From Lytechinus variegatus (lineage: Eukaryota > Echinodermata > Echinoidea > Temnopleuroida > Toxopneustidae), in assembly GCF_018143015.1 (NCBI RefSeq), contig NC_054746.1, forward strand, positions 34,070,830-34,134,829: DNA of 64,000 nt, written 5' to 3'. The notes beneath the pieces were generated by a model. That model was not told the origin of the DNA. It did not search any database and worked only from the letters and a program-made list of their open reading frames with translations. How positions within the stretch are numbered: the stretch's first letter is position 1; every line of letters starts with the position of its first letter. Made by a program: the position numbers and the translations under genes. Shown here piece after piece: positions 22,375 to 34,467 of the stretch.

Positions 22375-25300
22375 ATGAATCTCCTCCGTGTGTTCATTTG
22401 CTTGTCATCAATGACGATGACGGCTATTGCCTATACACTACCTGGACCAGGAACTACTTGGAACATGACAGACGTTTTGAGAGGTAGATGCCAGGAGTAC
22501 CGCCAGTGCCTCCACGGGGGTCTTTGTCTACCCTATTAGTAAGTCCCCCGTTCCCACTTTTGTAATGTTTTGAGACGATAACAATATAATTGCTTGTGAT
22601 GGTTGTGTCAGGTAAAAATATTCTTTTTTATTTGTATTTGAGAATACAATAATGAATACAAATATATTTTTGTACGGTTGATGATTAATTCTTGAAAAAT
22701 ATTGATAATTCATTACAAATGTCTGAATATTTATTTCATTTAGGCTTTATAATGATCGTAATCTTTATTCTCAATCTTATATCTCTCAGCTCAGAAATTC
22801 TTTCTGAATATTCTCATTATCCTATACTCCATGTGTCTCTCTTTCTTCCCCTCATTTCCTTTATCCCAACACATGCGCACTCTATTTCGATTTCTCCTTC
22901 ACCCTCCCACACACACCCCCGCATACACATACTAAGTCTCTATGTTTATATATACAATGTATATATATATATATATATATATAATCTGTCGATCTGACGG
23001 TCAATCGGATCTGGCTCGCCCTAACCATTAACCCGTCTCTGTGGTCTAGTGGTTAAGGCACCGGCGTTCAAAGCTGGGGGCCCGGGTTCGATTCCCGGCA
23101 GAGACATTTTTTCGGCATCACCAATTTTTCCAAAGGGTAGATAGCTCTGGGGAACCTTGATATAAGCTACGCCTACCATTGTTCTCTTCATCCATTTCTT
23201 TACTATATATATATCTCTTCCGGTCTCTCATCCTTATCCATATACCTTACCATGCACGCATCTGTTCAGCTTTCACTAGTCTTCTACCCACACCCACACG
23301 CCATTATTTCAATCCATATACCATCCATCTCACTGTCTTTCTACCACACACACACTTTCTCTTTCTCTCACCGTCACGAACAGACAAATTTTACTCCTGT
23401 CCCCTTTCTCTCTATCTATCCATTTCTCACTCCCACACACTCAATTTATCTTTCTCCTCTCACCCTGACTTAAAAACACAACTCATTCCGCCCAAGAGTC
23501 CAAATCTCTCTCTTCCGATTTCTTTCTTACCATCACTCTCACTCCAACACACTCTCCCTTTCTCCAGTCTAACCCCACACATACACTCTCTTTCTCGTAC
23601 ACTCACCAACACACTCACAATCTCTCCTCCTTGTTTACCATCACCCCTGTCCCTCTCCCACACGCACACAATGTTTCTTTCCCTCTTACCCTATTACGTT
23701 TGTTATATCTTCTGCTTTTATAATCATCGCTATACCCACACACGCACCTTCTTTCTCTCTGTTATCACCCACACCCTCACACTCTTCGAACATTTATCGT
23801 ACCCAATATACGCTCTTTTTCCTTTTCATACTCTCACCCATACTCAAACCCACACAAGCACCTCTAGTCTATTGTTTTTTTTTTCTCTCTCTTCTTTCCC
23901 CTTAAACATAAACAAATACACACACACACACCTCACTCACACACGCCCTCTCCCTCTTTATAACACTCGATCTCACCTTCACCCACTCTTAAACCTGTTT
24001 CCCTTTCTTTTTCCTCTCGCCATCACCATGGCATGCCCCTTTTTTCTCTCTCCAACTTTTCTCCCTCTCTTACCGTCACATACAGTTACATTCATTTTCA
24101 TCATTACCCACACACCCTCCCTTCTTGTATTTCATTTCTTAAATTTTTGTGCATCAATAAATATCAGTTTTGCGACGGATCCATGTCAACAGAACATTTA
24201 TCCCTCAAATAAAAAAAAAATCATTTTTCTAACTATATATCGTTATCGTGTTTAGCGGTGATGTCCAGTGTGATGCTGCCGTGAATTCCTTTCTTGGAGC
24301 TATCCGAGGGATGGATCCCTGTAATACCCCATACAACGCCTATGATGAATTCCTTACCATGGCTCCACCGAATACTAAACCTGGAACGGTAAGTAGGAGT
24401 CGGTCTGAAGCTTTTTTTCTCTCTCTTGACATCCCGATCATTTATTTCCCGGATTTCTTTACCTTAGATATTTCTTTAAAGTAAGCTCTAGTGCATGTTA
24501 AGCTGTTTATGCTTTGTTTTCTCCATCAAATTTTCATCTGTATGAATTCATCTTGAAAATCAGATATTCATTCTCACTCCTTTTAGTCTTTCAATATTAC
24601 GAACTTACTTTACAATTGGTTGAGTCAGAGCAGAGACTTTTTAAGACTACTTCAAGCAGCATTATTAGCCATTGAAAAATAAAAATCAGAGAAAAATCAA
24701 ATTTTATCAAAGTAGGATAGAAATCTCTCATAGCATTTGGTGGCATATCTCGTGTGACAGATCGCGTTTCATTTCCCATGGACTCGATTTCTAGCACTTT
24801 GCGCCAAAATATTTCCTGTTTCCAAAATATCTTCTGTTCTTTAGTCGTATTAATTTTGGTAGAAATTATTAATTAATAATGTTGTCTACTGTTTGATGAT
24901 GAAGGAGATAGTGATAATGAATATGATAATGATTATGTTGTTGATAATGATGATGATGGTGGTATGATCCTATCAATGACGATAATGATTTTGAGGAAAG
25001 GAAGGACATGCAATGGTGGTTATAATGATACTAATGATGATGTTTCAGCCCCTCTCCTTGGCCCTCATCAGTTCCCTTATTTTGTTTTCAATTCTCCATC
25101 TTCCCAACAGACAACGATGTGGACAGGTGTCAGCGGTGCCTACATACCGCATGACGTTGCCGAGGTGAGTCGTGAGTACATCGTCCTGGGTGAAACTTTC
25201 CCAGGATACATGGCTCTAAACCTATCCTTCTGTGGTTCTACTGATCCAGATGAACCGTCTGGGTTCAACTACACAGTCTGCCCTACTGAAGACACCGACC

Positions 25301-28300
25301 GATCTGGATGTAGCAACAACACAGTTGCTACCTTCTGGGATCGTGCGTCCGAGCTAGTAAGTGCAGTATTCGGATTAAATACTTTAAAAATAATAATAAA
25401 AGCTGGTTTTATAAAGCGCTATTTGCAAGAGGATACAAAGCGCTGCTATTTTTACCCCGGCTTTAGCTCAAGCTACCGTCACCGGTGCTCAGTGCATGCA
25501 AGGAATTACTCCTGTCGGATACTCATTCACCTCACTTGGGTCGCGTGCAGCACAGTGTGGGTAAATTTCTTGCTGAAGGAAAACACGCCATGGCTACGAT
25601 TCGAACCTACGACCCTCTGTTTCAAATGCAAGAGTCAGAACCACTAGACCACCAAGCACCCATCTTATTTATCTTTTATTTGAACATTTACCTTTGCCAA
25701 ATCATGATGGATGAATATACTGCAAGTATATAGTTAATCTTACAGCAGTGGCGTAATGAGCCAATTTGATGCGCCAAACATGGTGTGTTTTGGGCAAAAT
25801 ATCATTAAAGTCGTACACGAGCAAATATTTTGACATTTTGAAATAAAACATTCTATATTCTTTTATAAATATATATATTCAACCATTGAGGTTCTTTTTT
25901 TAGCTCCAAGATTTGACGATATATTAAGATGAAAAAAATATATATTTAACCCTTTACCTTTCCATTTTTTTTTCTCTTTATTTCTTTGTCGAGGAACTCC
26001 CAATAAGATCCCTACCTCCCCCTATTTATACGCCAGTGGCTTCCAGTGTCTAGACTTATACTTCTTTTTAGTACGTTCATGCATGTCCATCAATTCTAAA
26101 TCGATGAACAAGTCGTGAAGACTAGAGGTAGACATTTTAAAAGCTTTAAAAAAATATTGGGGACTATAATGGGTATATTCCCAACACTGCCTTAAAAAAA
26201 AATTACTGCCACAAATGCCTCAAAATGTCCAAACTGAGACCACCATCATAATTTTGATTATAGGTCTCCGATACATAATTAGTTGCAACTCTACATTTTA
26301 CTTGGCTTTGAAATTTTATCCATACAGTTTACAAGACAAGCTAGTGGTGTGGTCTATGTTGTTTTGAATGCACAAAGAGATCGAGGGGCGTACCATCTCG
26401 AAAGGTAATACTTTTTTTCAACATACATGCTAAGTATGCTACCTTAACAAAGAGATGGATAGTAGGCCTAATCATTGCCGCGTAGATTATACTCAAAAGT
26501 CTTTTTACCCATTTTGTGTAGATAAAGTGACAATGATTATCATGATACCCTCTTAATAACCCATTGCGGCAATTATAGTGTCAATCAAGCTGAATTAAGC
26601 CAATCAATCAAACAGTAGTGTTTTACCCATGCAGTGCCTATTCCTTGGAAAAATAGGATAGGTGCCCAAACAAGGAAGCACATTATTCTTAAAAATGTAA
26701 TTTGTTTACAATTTAATGAGGTGCAATGTTTGTCCAATTCCTTAAAGTATATAGGGTGAAACCATCGACAGATCGACTCGTCAGATATTACTTTAAAATA
26801 GGTCTGTCTAACAACACCCATTTCCGCTATCCCCCATTACCGATAAGAAATATTGTTGAATTGGCTTTGATAAGGATGATCTACATTTACACTATCTGGG
26901 AATCGTCACCAACCGTAATAAGATCAGTTAATCGAGCGATGACTTAATGAACCCATTTGAATCCATAGTAGATCGTAAAATCATTATTTTCAATGTTAGT
27001 TTGGATTTGTTTTAACCACAATCTTATGATACGATTAGAAAATGAGAGCATAATTATGTTTATATGTATTATACATATATATCATAGACTATGACTCATT
27101 CTTTCTATTTTTTTTATTTATATTTTGGTCTTGCCGATAATTTTATCTTTCGTTATCACTTTATTTTTCAAAATTTTCAGTATTTTTCGTGTTCTTTAGC
27201 ACTGTGAGGAGCCGTCAAAATATTATGGTATTGTCCAATTTTTAACCAGTTTGCCACCATGTTCCATTATATCTCTATAATAGTACATTTGCCCGTATTG
27301 AAGTACCTGCATTTGATCGTACCAAGGTTACAAACATTGCCATCTATCTCATCCCGGACTTCACAATTCCGACACCAAACAATCGGTAAGATCAGACATT
27401 CACCTTATTTAAAAGGAAATTGTATTTTTTAATGAATGGGGTGATACTCGAAGTTGCTGACTAATACTAAACTTGTAATAAACAGTAACAAGATTTAACG
27501 GACAGACAATTACGAATTTGATGATTATTAGCTCAAATTATCATTTGAGTTATTACAAGGCATGATAAATATTTATATTATGCACCACCCTTTGGTAGAA
27601 AAATATGTAAACCTACACACTAAGAAAAAAGGGTTCAACTTTGCACCTTTAAAGGTGCAGACCAAATATCACACTGGGAGCATGCACCTTTGAGGTGCAA
27701 CTTTGTACCTTTTTGGAAAGGTGCAACTTTAAGGTGCAATTGGCACCATTAAGGTGCAGAATTGCACCCCACATGTGCTTATTTGCACATTCAAGAGAAA
27801 TGCAAAGTTGTACCTGTCCAAAAAGGAACAAAGTTGAACCTTAAAGGTGATCCCAGTGTGACATTTGGTCTGTACCTTTAAAGGTGCAAAGTTGAACCTA
27901 TACACGGTTCTAACTTTACGCGGTTTTCCTATCAGGATGCCACCGTGCCTGGCCGTCCGCTTCTTCTGTTTGGCCAAATATATCCGGTATTCATGGAATT
28001 CTTCTGCTAAGCATGATTATAACCAGAGTCAAAGATTTCTTATTCTACCTTTCCGCAATAATCAATAAACATTGGCACAAACAGGAAAGAAATGGTGGAT
28101 CGTGTGCAATGTTTGGTTCCCCATATATAAAGGTTTACTAAAGTTGCAGTTATCAAAATGACTATCTTAGCCAAACGACCTGATCCCCCAAATGAATATT
28201 AAACATAGACCACTTTTCTTACAATTGATTTTCCCAAAACAATCATGGCAACCGTAACAATAAAATATACGAATAATGCATTTTTATGTGTGTTTGAATT

Positions 28301-30708
28301 CACAGACCCCTCAACAAGTACGATTTTAGTACATTACCTTTAGTAATTTAAGCCTACACTGTTAAAAACCCCAGATTTTACCCCTCAAAATATATAAATT
28401 TGCAGAAAGCAATTTTGTAAATTCTTAAAACAGGAATTTTTCTACAATTTAACAGAACAGGTCTGTTTTAAATAGGGTGTTTTATTTCAGGAAATCTGGA
28501 AGGTTTCATATATACACCAAATACCAATTTCCTGTATTTTTACACGATATGTGTTCTCGAGACTCTGCTGCAGGAACTTCTTTTTTGGAGAAATTTTCTA
28601 TAACAGTAAAGAAAACGGTACAAGCAGGTGATGAAATCACGCCTTGATAAAACTCCTGTTGTTCATCGGATTGATTTCTTTTGAAACAGATGCCTTAATC
28701 ATCCCCTTCTCTATCTAACTCTAGCATATCTCAAAGTGTTCAGTGATAACATTAATATGGCGCTGAGAACAAGGTCGTTTTGCGATTAGCACTTACTGAG
28801 AGTGATGTGCAAACGCAGGAATGAGCAGTAAACAAAATCAATCGAAGGACAGACGGTAAAGAGATCAGAATCTGACTTGCTAGAAGATAATTATCAATAT
28901 ATCTATAAATCGATATTGCTGCCGCTTGCTAAAAATAAGAAAAATACCCAAGGTTCATTCGTATTAATGAAATAACACTGAAGCATTCCGAAAGTTTCTT
29001 AATTGTCACCGATTACATACATTTATTTTACAGGGCACGTGAGACCTGTACAAACGGTACTGTGGCTTATTTGAGAGGAATCTTGGACAACTTGGGTCTT
29101 AACAATACATGTGAAGAAGATCCAGAGTAAGATATCCTGAAAATATAAATGTTGATGATTCACTTCATAACATTCTTTTTAAAACTATTTTAGTAGGTTT
29201 CCACTTTCCCTTTCATTTCTCCCTCTCTGGATCCCTTCTCTTTCTTCTCTCAGCCTTTTCTTTTTGAATTTGTGTCACACATGCAGACGTACCCCGCCAC
29301 ATACTTTTGCTTTTAATATATGGAATTACGCCGCCTACTGCTAAAAAAATCTGTAATAATGGCCAATAATTTGGTATAGTTAACATCGAAAAATCATATT
29401 TCGTGAAAATGGAAGGAAATAAATTTATCTGAATGAATGATTGAATGAGTTAAAAAGGGAGCGGCTCAATAGTAAAATCATTCAAATGGGCCCGCGTAGG
29501 CTTATTTATATTTACCATCATGTCTGTCTTGTGTGACAAAAAATGATTTTCTTTATGTTACAATATCAAGCAAATTATATAGCTAGTGCTTGGAACTTGC
29601 ATAAATTCTTCAAGTACATGAGAAAAAATGAATTTAGTCCTTTCATTATAATGTATATATTTTTTCATTTAGTTTTTTTTTCTTCTTCGTTCATTCATAA
29701 TAGTTATTGCCAAAATGCCATTAGTTATAAATTCATAGTTTTAAAAAATGCTCAGCATTGGCTTAATGAAAATTTAATATTTGAAAACTGACCAAGGTAA
29801 TGATTCCATTTTCGAAAAGTGCATTTACAAATTCAAATCAAAATTTTCTTTTAGGAATGAGAGTAATAAACGATATCGAAAGAAACAGTAAAAGTGAAAG
29901 GCGGGTTATTTTGACATAAAATTGAGAGGTTCTAAGCATTCGCAAGATTTGACAAATCCAAGAAGTACGGTTATTTATGTAAATAGAGTAGATGGGTTGC
30001 GGCAGTCCTGAATATGAAAATTAACGAATGTAGTTCCCGAGTTTTTATTTCCGCTTAACAAATTCAAACATATGTTTGTTTTTATTTGACCGTTAGGCCG
30101 TTACCTATAAGGTCATCAACCCAAATTTTAGGGGGGGGGGACAACACACGTTTCGAGGGTGGTCCACGTGACGTGGGGACGCTGGAAAAAAAATGACAAG
30201 CAAAAAAAAAAAAAAAGGTTATAAAAAAAAATTTAGGGGGAAACGTCCTGTGCCCTTAACCCTAAATAAACTGGATTTGTACACGAATATTCGTTTTTGA
30301 GCAATTTTGGGTCTTCATGCACTTACGAAATGTTACGTAATTTTGGAACCGTGTACCAGGGGGTCGCAATTTTGGTCTCAAAAGACTTTAAAGTAAAAAA
30401 GTCATACAGCGACGCGGTCAAACAAAATTTCACAGCGGATTTATCGTGAAAAATGTCGGGGGGGGGGCTGAATTCAGGTGGAGTGTAAGGTGAATTCTGA
30501 ACAAAACTTTCAATTGATTTTTTGTCATTTTCCCAGAGACATCATGTGGCTGCAGTGTGCTCGATACACAGACAGCCCTTACTGCGTTCCATACAGAAGA
30601 CATCAGCCTGATCCGCCCTTAAATGGAGCCAAAACCATCGTCGATGTCCTACCTTTGGCCTTCCTAATGATTCAAGTAGTGTCTGCCATTTTGATCAGTC
30701 GTCGATAA
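22375..30708 (+). CDS. ADP-ribosyl cyclase (CD38/BST1/Aplysia cyclase family)
   Basis: Coding exons are 22375-22538, 24256-24388, 25111-25356, 26328-26404, 27284-27385, 29034-29126 and 30537-30708. Reading frames join through GT-AG introns to give 328 aa. The family makes cyclic ADP-ribose from NAD and NAADP from NADP, both Ca2+-releasing messengers; sea urchins have several such enzymes. Residues 1-19 look like a signal peptide. Family blocks are MWTGV (Trp103), YIVLGETFPGYM (122-133), TFWDRAS (Trp175) and TFARIEVP with Glu213 at the catalytic Glu position (Glu226 of CD38). The mature part has 12 cysteines, as in CD38, and six N-glycosylation sequons. After NGA (301-303) comes a hydrophobic C-tail ending SRR, suggesting a GPI signal or a membrane anchor. 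The usual TLEDT motif reads VLGET. The 5' end could include a non-coding exon. Confidence 0.92.
22830..24170. repeat. Pyrimidine-rich low-complexity DNA in cyclase intron 1
   Basis: Long runs of CTCTCT and CACACA, with a (TA)n tract at 22958-22982. The bias leaves a 358-codon frame open at 23179-24255, but it runs into exon 2 and has no domain-like composition. It is interrupted by the tRNA-like gene at 23035-23106. Confidence 0.75.
23035..23106 (+). tRNA. tRNA-like gene with UCA anticodon
   Basis: The 72-base cloverleaf has acceptor stem GTCTCTG/CAGAGAC (7 perfect pairs), D arm GTCT-AGTGGTTA-AGGC, anticodon stem CCGGC/GCTGG with loop GTTCAAA (anticodon TCA at 23068-23070), a 4-base variable loop, T arm CCGGG-TTCGATT-CCCGG and discriminator A. 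A run of T follows at once, a Pol III stop. A and B boxes are intact. UCA would read UGA. The body is short and glutamate-like, lacking the long variable arm of tRNA-Sec, so it may be a mutated tRNA copy, a suppressor-type tRNA or the head of a SINE. Confidence 0.7.
25387..25661 (-). mobile_element. tRNA-derived SINE in cyclase intron 3
   Basis: Read on the minus strand it begins with a tRNA-like head (A box TGGTCTAGTGGTT, B box GGTTCGAATC). A body follows containing GTGTTTTCCTTCAGCAAGAA, CCCACACTGTGCTGC and CAGGAGTAATTCCTTG, and it ends in a TTATTATT-type tail. Related copies are at 41583-41750 and 49051-49227. It sits about 30 bases after the exon 3 donor. Confidence 0.8.
25746..26038. mobile_element. 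Small TIR element in cyclase intron 3
   Basis: CAGTGGCGTAATGAGCC at the left and ATACGCCAGTGG at the right are inverted. Similar GTGGCGTA ends occur on the satellite element at 19998-21455. AT-rich, non-coding. Confidence 0.45.
27631..27898. mobile_element. Foldback MITE in cyclase intron 5
   Basis: The outer ~50 bases (GGTTCAACTTTGCACCTTTA and on through a GACCAAAT block to CACTGGGA) are mirrored at 27850-27898 with few mismatches. The inside has repeated AAGGTGCAA motifs in both directions, so almost the whole element can form one hairpin. Confidence 0.85.
28356..28606. mobile_element. Possible MITE in cyclase intron 5
   Basis: It begins ACACTGTTAAAAACCCC and ends near TATAACAGT, a weak inverted pair. 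ACACTGTTAAAA-type termini are common on short DNA elements. Bounds uncertain. Confidence 0.35.
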
Positions 30709-30769
30709 AGTGCTTAATATCTCTCAAATCTCTAGTCCATTTTATAAATGAGAAATTATATTTTAGCAG

Positions 30770-30775
30770 AATAAA
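30770..30775 (+). terminator. Poly(A) signal of the cyclase gene
   Basis: AATAAA lies 62 bases after the stop codon of the ADP-ribosyl cyclase, in AT-rich DNA. It is the first canonical hexamer downstream. Confidence 0.6.
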
Positions 30776-31271
30776 CAAAAATTGGATTGTAATTATTCCT
30801 TGGTAGCAATTATTGTAAAAGAAGAAGCAAATCTCCAACAACAGCCAGGTGCTAACTATCTCGAGTAACTTTAGCTTCGATCCTTCTGTGTCAAAGGGTT
30901 AAAACTGAGATAAATTTTACCATTTAGGGGAAATAATTACAGGGCCGTAACCAATGACTTGATAATAATAGGTCCTATCCAGCTTGTTATAGTATGTACT
31001 GAATTGTCTCTATATATTAAAGACTACACCATTACTTATTGAATCCAAAGGTGTCAATTTTATTGCAGGCATTCACCTAATATCGTTTTGAACACCTAAA
31101 TTAATCCTTTATTTACAAAGATTCTTGTTACTAATTTGATTGGTGGCCATAAACAATGTTATATTTTATGCCTTTTCATTCTTGGTATATAGCCTTCCCT
31201 GAAAAGCCCGTGACAACATAATTGTGTAAAATGAAATTATAATTAGTGTTTTATTTTTATACAAGAATATC

Positions 31272-34200
31272 CGCATACATTCGTAATTCCGAAGCTTCGT
31301 AATTCCGAAGGTTCGGTTATTCCGAAGGTTCGCATTTCCGAAGGTTCGTAATTCCGAAGGTTCGTCAATCCGAAAACGAAATAAGGTTCGTAATTCCGAA
31401 GGTTCGTTAATCCGAAAACAAAATAAGGTTCGTAATTCCGAAGGTTCGTTAATCCGAAAACGAAATAAGGTTCGTTAATCCGAAAACGAAATAAGGTTCG
31501 TTAATCCGAAAACGAAATAAGGTTCGTTAATCCGAAAATTAAATAAGGTTCGTATTTCCAAATGAAAATAATTCATTTTGGTAACAAAAACGATGTTGTC
31601 ATTACAAGATTACACGATATTATGCAATGATAGTAATAACGATCGATGATACATGCGTGTGTTGGGGCCAAAGCATGTATTTCATTAAGAATATAGGCGC
31701 CCTGATCAAGCATAGGCTAATTTCGATTTTATCTGAGCAATTGCTGCCTATAAGCAAATGGTTTAATTAAAGATGCAGGGGATCAAGTGTGTTGGAAGCG
31801 TGCGAGCAACCTCTAGATAATAGGATTTGTATTGGAGGGGATGTCATTTTAATAACAGCTTCTGCTGGTAATAAAAATAAAAATAATACTAATAATGATC
31901 CTTGTGAAATGTTGAAAGCGCGAATCGCAAGCTGAAACTATGTAACAAGACGTGAAGTGAGCATTCGGAGCATTTTTTGTAATCGTGAGAAAGATGTGTA
32001 TCTTTCTAAAGAATTAATGCGAGGGCGAGCTGTAATTTGTTTATATACTGACCTGGGGCCCGTTGCATGAAACTTTTGGCGGAAATCAGACTAACCTTAG
32101 TTTTCAGTTTTTACCAGAGTTTTCTCAGGTAAAAAGTTTTATGCAACAGGCTTCAGAAAGTAATCTTTTAAGGACTGCATTTAGTGACTCATGAATAGAA
32201 TATATATCTCACGAACTAAATAATGAGAGCGCGAACCGCAAGCTTAAAATTTGTTATATTCCAACCTGAAAACTGGACATTTCATACTTCTTTTTTGTAA
32301 CCAGGAATAGAATGAGTTCCTCAATAAACAATACTTGATGCGAGCGAGAAACGTGAGCCAAATTTTTCCGATTTTCCAACCTGAAAACTGGACATTCTAA
32401 GCATTCTTGTAAAAAAAAAATAATAATAGCTGGGAGAATAGTTTTCAGAACTGAAGTGGCTGGGTAAATGATATTTATATCAATATTATCATTCTAGGCC
32501 CACATGAAATTTCCAAAAGTTTGAGCACGTGATTCGCTCGCAACATCTCACAAGGATGCCCTTTTAACAGTATTGACCAAAAAGGTGAATTTTACATCTT
32601 CAGATTTGACTTTTCCCCCAAACCGCTTGCTCTCTACGCTCGCAGAAATGAAACGTAAATATATAACTTTAGTGATCACTTAAAAAATGGTGCTCAATTT
32701 AGTTACTACAAAACACACAACCTCTTTACACAGATGATAATCTAATGGTGAAAATATCCGTTTGCACCAAATTGCCCCTATTGGCCCCTTTTTTTTGCTT
32801 TGCCCCCCCCCAAAAAAAAATACGTTCCGCCGCCATTGGCTAAAACACGCATCGTCTTCATGGCTAACTGCAAAAAGTTCTTAAAATGTCCCCTTTAGAT
32901 CAGGTCAGAGCTTATATATTTAAAAATTCTCTTCGCGCTTCTTGCTAGCAGTTATTATCTAATTTTAGTTACATAGGCATCTCGCTTTGAAGATCACAAA
33001 CATATTGCTCATCATATTAACAAAAATATATAGCTCGCGCTCGCATTATTTAAAAAGGGTTTATCATGTTATCACATAATTATTTACTTTATTTTATAAG
33101 GATAAAGCTAATTATTGACTGTTAGGACTACCCTTTCAAAGAAACAAACAAAAATCAACTTTAAACTGCCGATCAAGGAAAATATGGCTTAAAAAATTGC
33201 CCCCCCCCCCTATTTGACGAAAGTTGGATCCACCGGGAGGGAGGCAGGGGGCATCAAAAATGGAATAAAAAACAGGGGAATTAATATTTTCCAAAATGGG
33301 AAAGTTCCTTTTTCAAAAATAAATATGCCGTTTTTCATGTTTTTTTCGAAATAAAATACTCTTTTTAAAGTATACAAGTTAAGTTAAGTTTTCAGGCTGG
33401 AATATTGAAAAATTTCAGCTTGCGCTTCGCACTCTCATTCGATTGGTGAAATATTCATCCTAAAGAGGTCACTAAATGCTTTCTTTAACAGGTTCCTTTT
33501 CTGGTCAGTATGTTCAAGCTCGCGTTTTGCGCTCGTGTTAATTCTTCAGTTAGATGCACATCTTTTTTAATGACAGCAGAAATCTGCTCGGATTTTTAAA
33601 AACTAATTTTCATTTTTTATTGAAATAACCTAAGGTTTAGCTTGTGATTCACGCTCGCAACACCTCGCAATAATGCCATTTTAAGAATAATTGACCACAA
33701 AAAACGTTATACAACTTCACCTTTGAATTTGTTTTACCAAGCCGCTCGCTCATTATACTCTCTCCCGAAAAATAAAGCCTAAATATACATTTTGCCATAA
33801 TAAGAAGTCACTTCAAAAAAGTTTTTCTCTTCTTAATCACTATCAAACACACAATGACTTCAAGCAGATGATAATCTTAAGGTGAAAATATCACCAAAGT
33901 GCCAATTTCGTTCGTTCGGCCGCCCTTGCCTTCCCATCCTCATATGATAATTAAACGGCAACAGTGTCCCCCGCCCCCTCCCCTTGCCTCTGCCTCTGCT
34001 TTCCCGGTTTTCATTTTTCGGATTAACGAACCTTATTTTGTTTTCGGATTAACGAACCTTATTTCGTTTTCGGATTAACGAACCTTCGGAAAAACGAACC
34101 TTATTTCGTTTTCGGATTAACGAACCTTCGGAAAACCGAACCTTATTTCGTTTTCGGATCAACGAACCTTCGGAATAACGAACCTTTTTTCGTTTTCGGA

Positions 34201-34467
34201 TTAACGAACCTTCGGAACAACGAACCTTATTTCGTTTTCGGATTAACGAACCTTCGGAACAACGAACCTTATTTCGTTTTCGGATTATCGAACCTTCGGA
34301 ATAACGAATCGTCGGAATTACGCCACAAATGTTCGGATTAACGAACCCTTTTTCGTTTTCGGATTAACGAACATCGAGGTATAGGCAATTTACGTGTTTC
34401 GGAATTACGAACCTTCGGAATAAAGAACCTTCGGAATTACGAAGCTTCGGAATTACGAAGTGTAACC
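31272..34467. mobile_element. TU-like foldback element with tandem-repeat arms and 8-bp target duplication
   Basis: AGAATATC at 31264-31271 recurs at 34468-34475 as a target duplication. The left arm (31280-31560) and right arm (34010-34460) are inverted arrays of TTCGTAATTCCGAAGG and GTTCGTTAATCCGAAAACG units. Inside, 31910-32450 carries GCGAGCGCGAA units, and 32880-33640 carries the same units inverted. 32505-32775 and 33635-33905 are direct repeats. No protein frame. Sea urchin TU foldbacks have tandem-repeat arms and 8-bp duplications, a close structural match. Confidence 0.8.
32055..32152. mobile_element. Short GGGGCCCGTTGCATGAAA MITE
   Basis: GGGGCCCGTTGCATGAAACT at the left is mirrored by AGTTTTATGCAACAGGC at the right, with an inner stem. 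It is nested in the TU-like foldback. Relatives occur at 59407-59549 and 61626-61769. Confidence 0.65.

Noticed and set aside
23035-23106. True selenocysteine tRNA
   Set aside because: UCA anticodon fits, but the 4-base variable loop and 7-pair acceptor stem are those of an ordinary tRNA; tRNA-Sec is longer with a large variable arm.
23179-24255. 358-codon open frame in cyclase intron 1
   Set aside because: It is made of CTCTCT and CACACA pyrimidine repeats, has no domain or natural composition, and ends in real exon 2.
24964-25647. 227-codon frame covering cyclase exon 3
   Set aside because: Only 25111-25356 is exon; the rest is intron and SINE sequence read through the splice sites.
30478-30708. 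Separate small gene starting at 30478
   Set aside because: It is exon 7 of the cyclase with intron upstream; the acceptor at 30536 and matching phase show the join.
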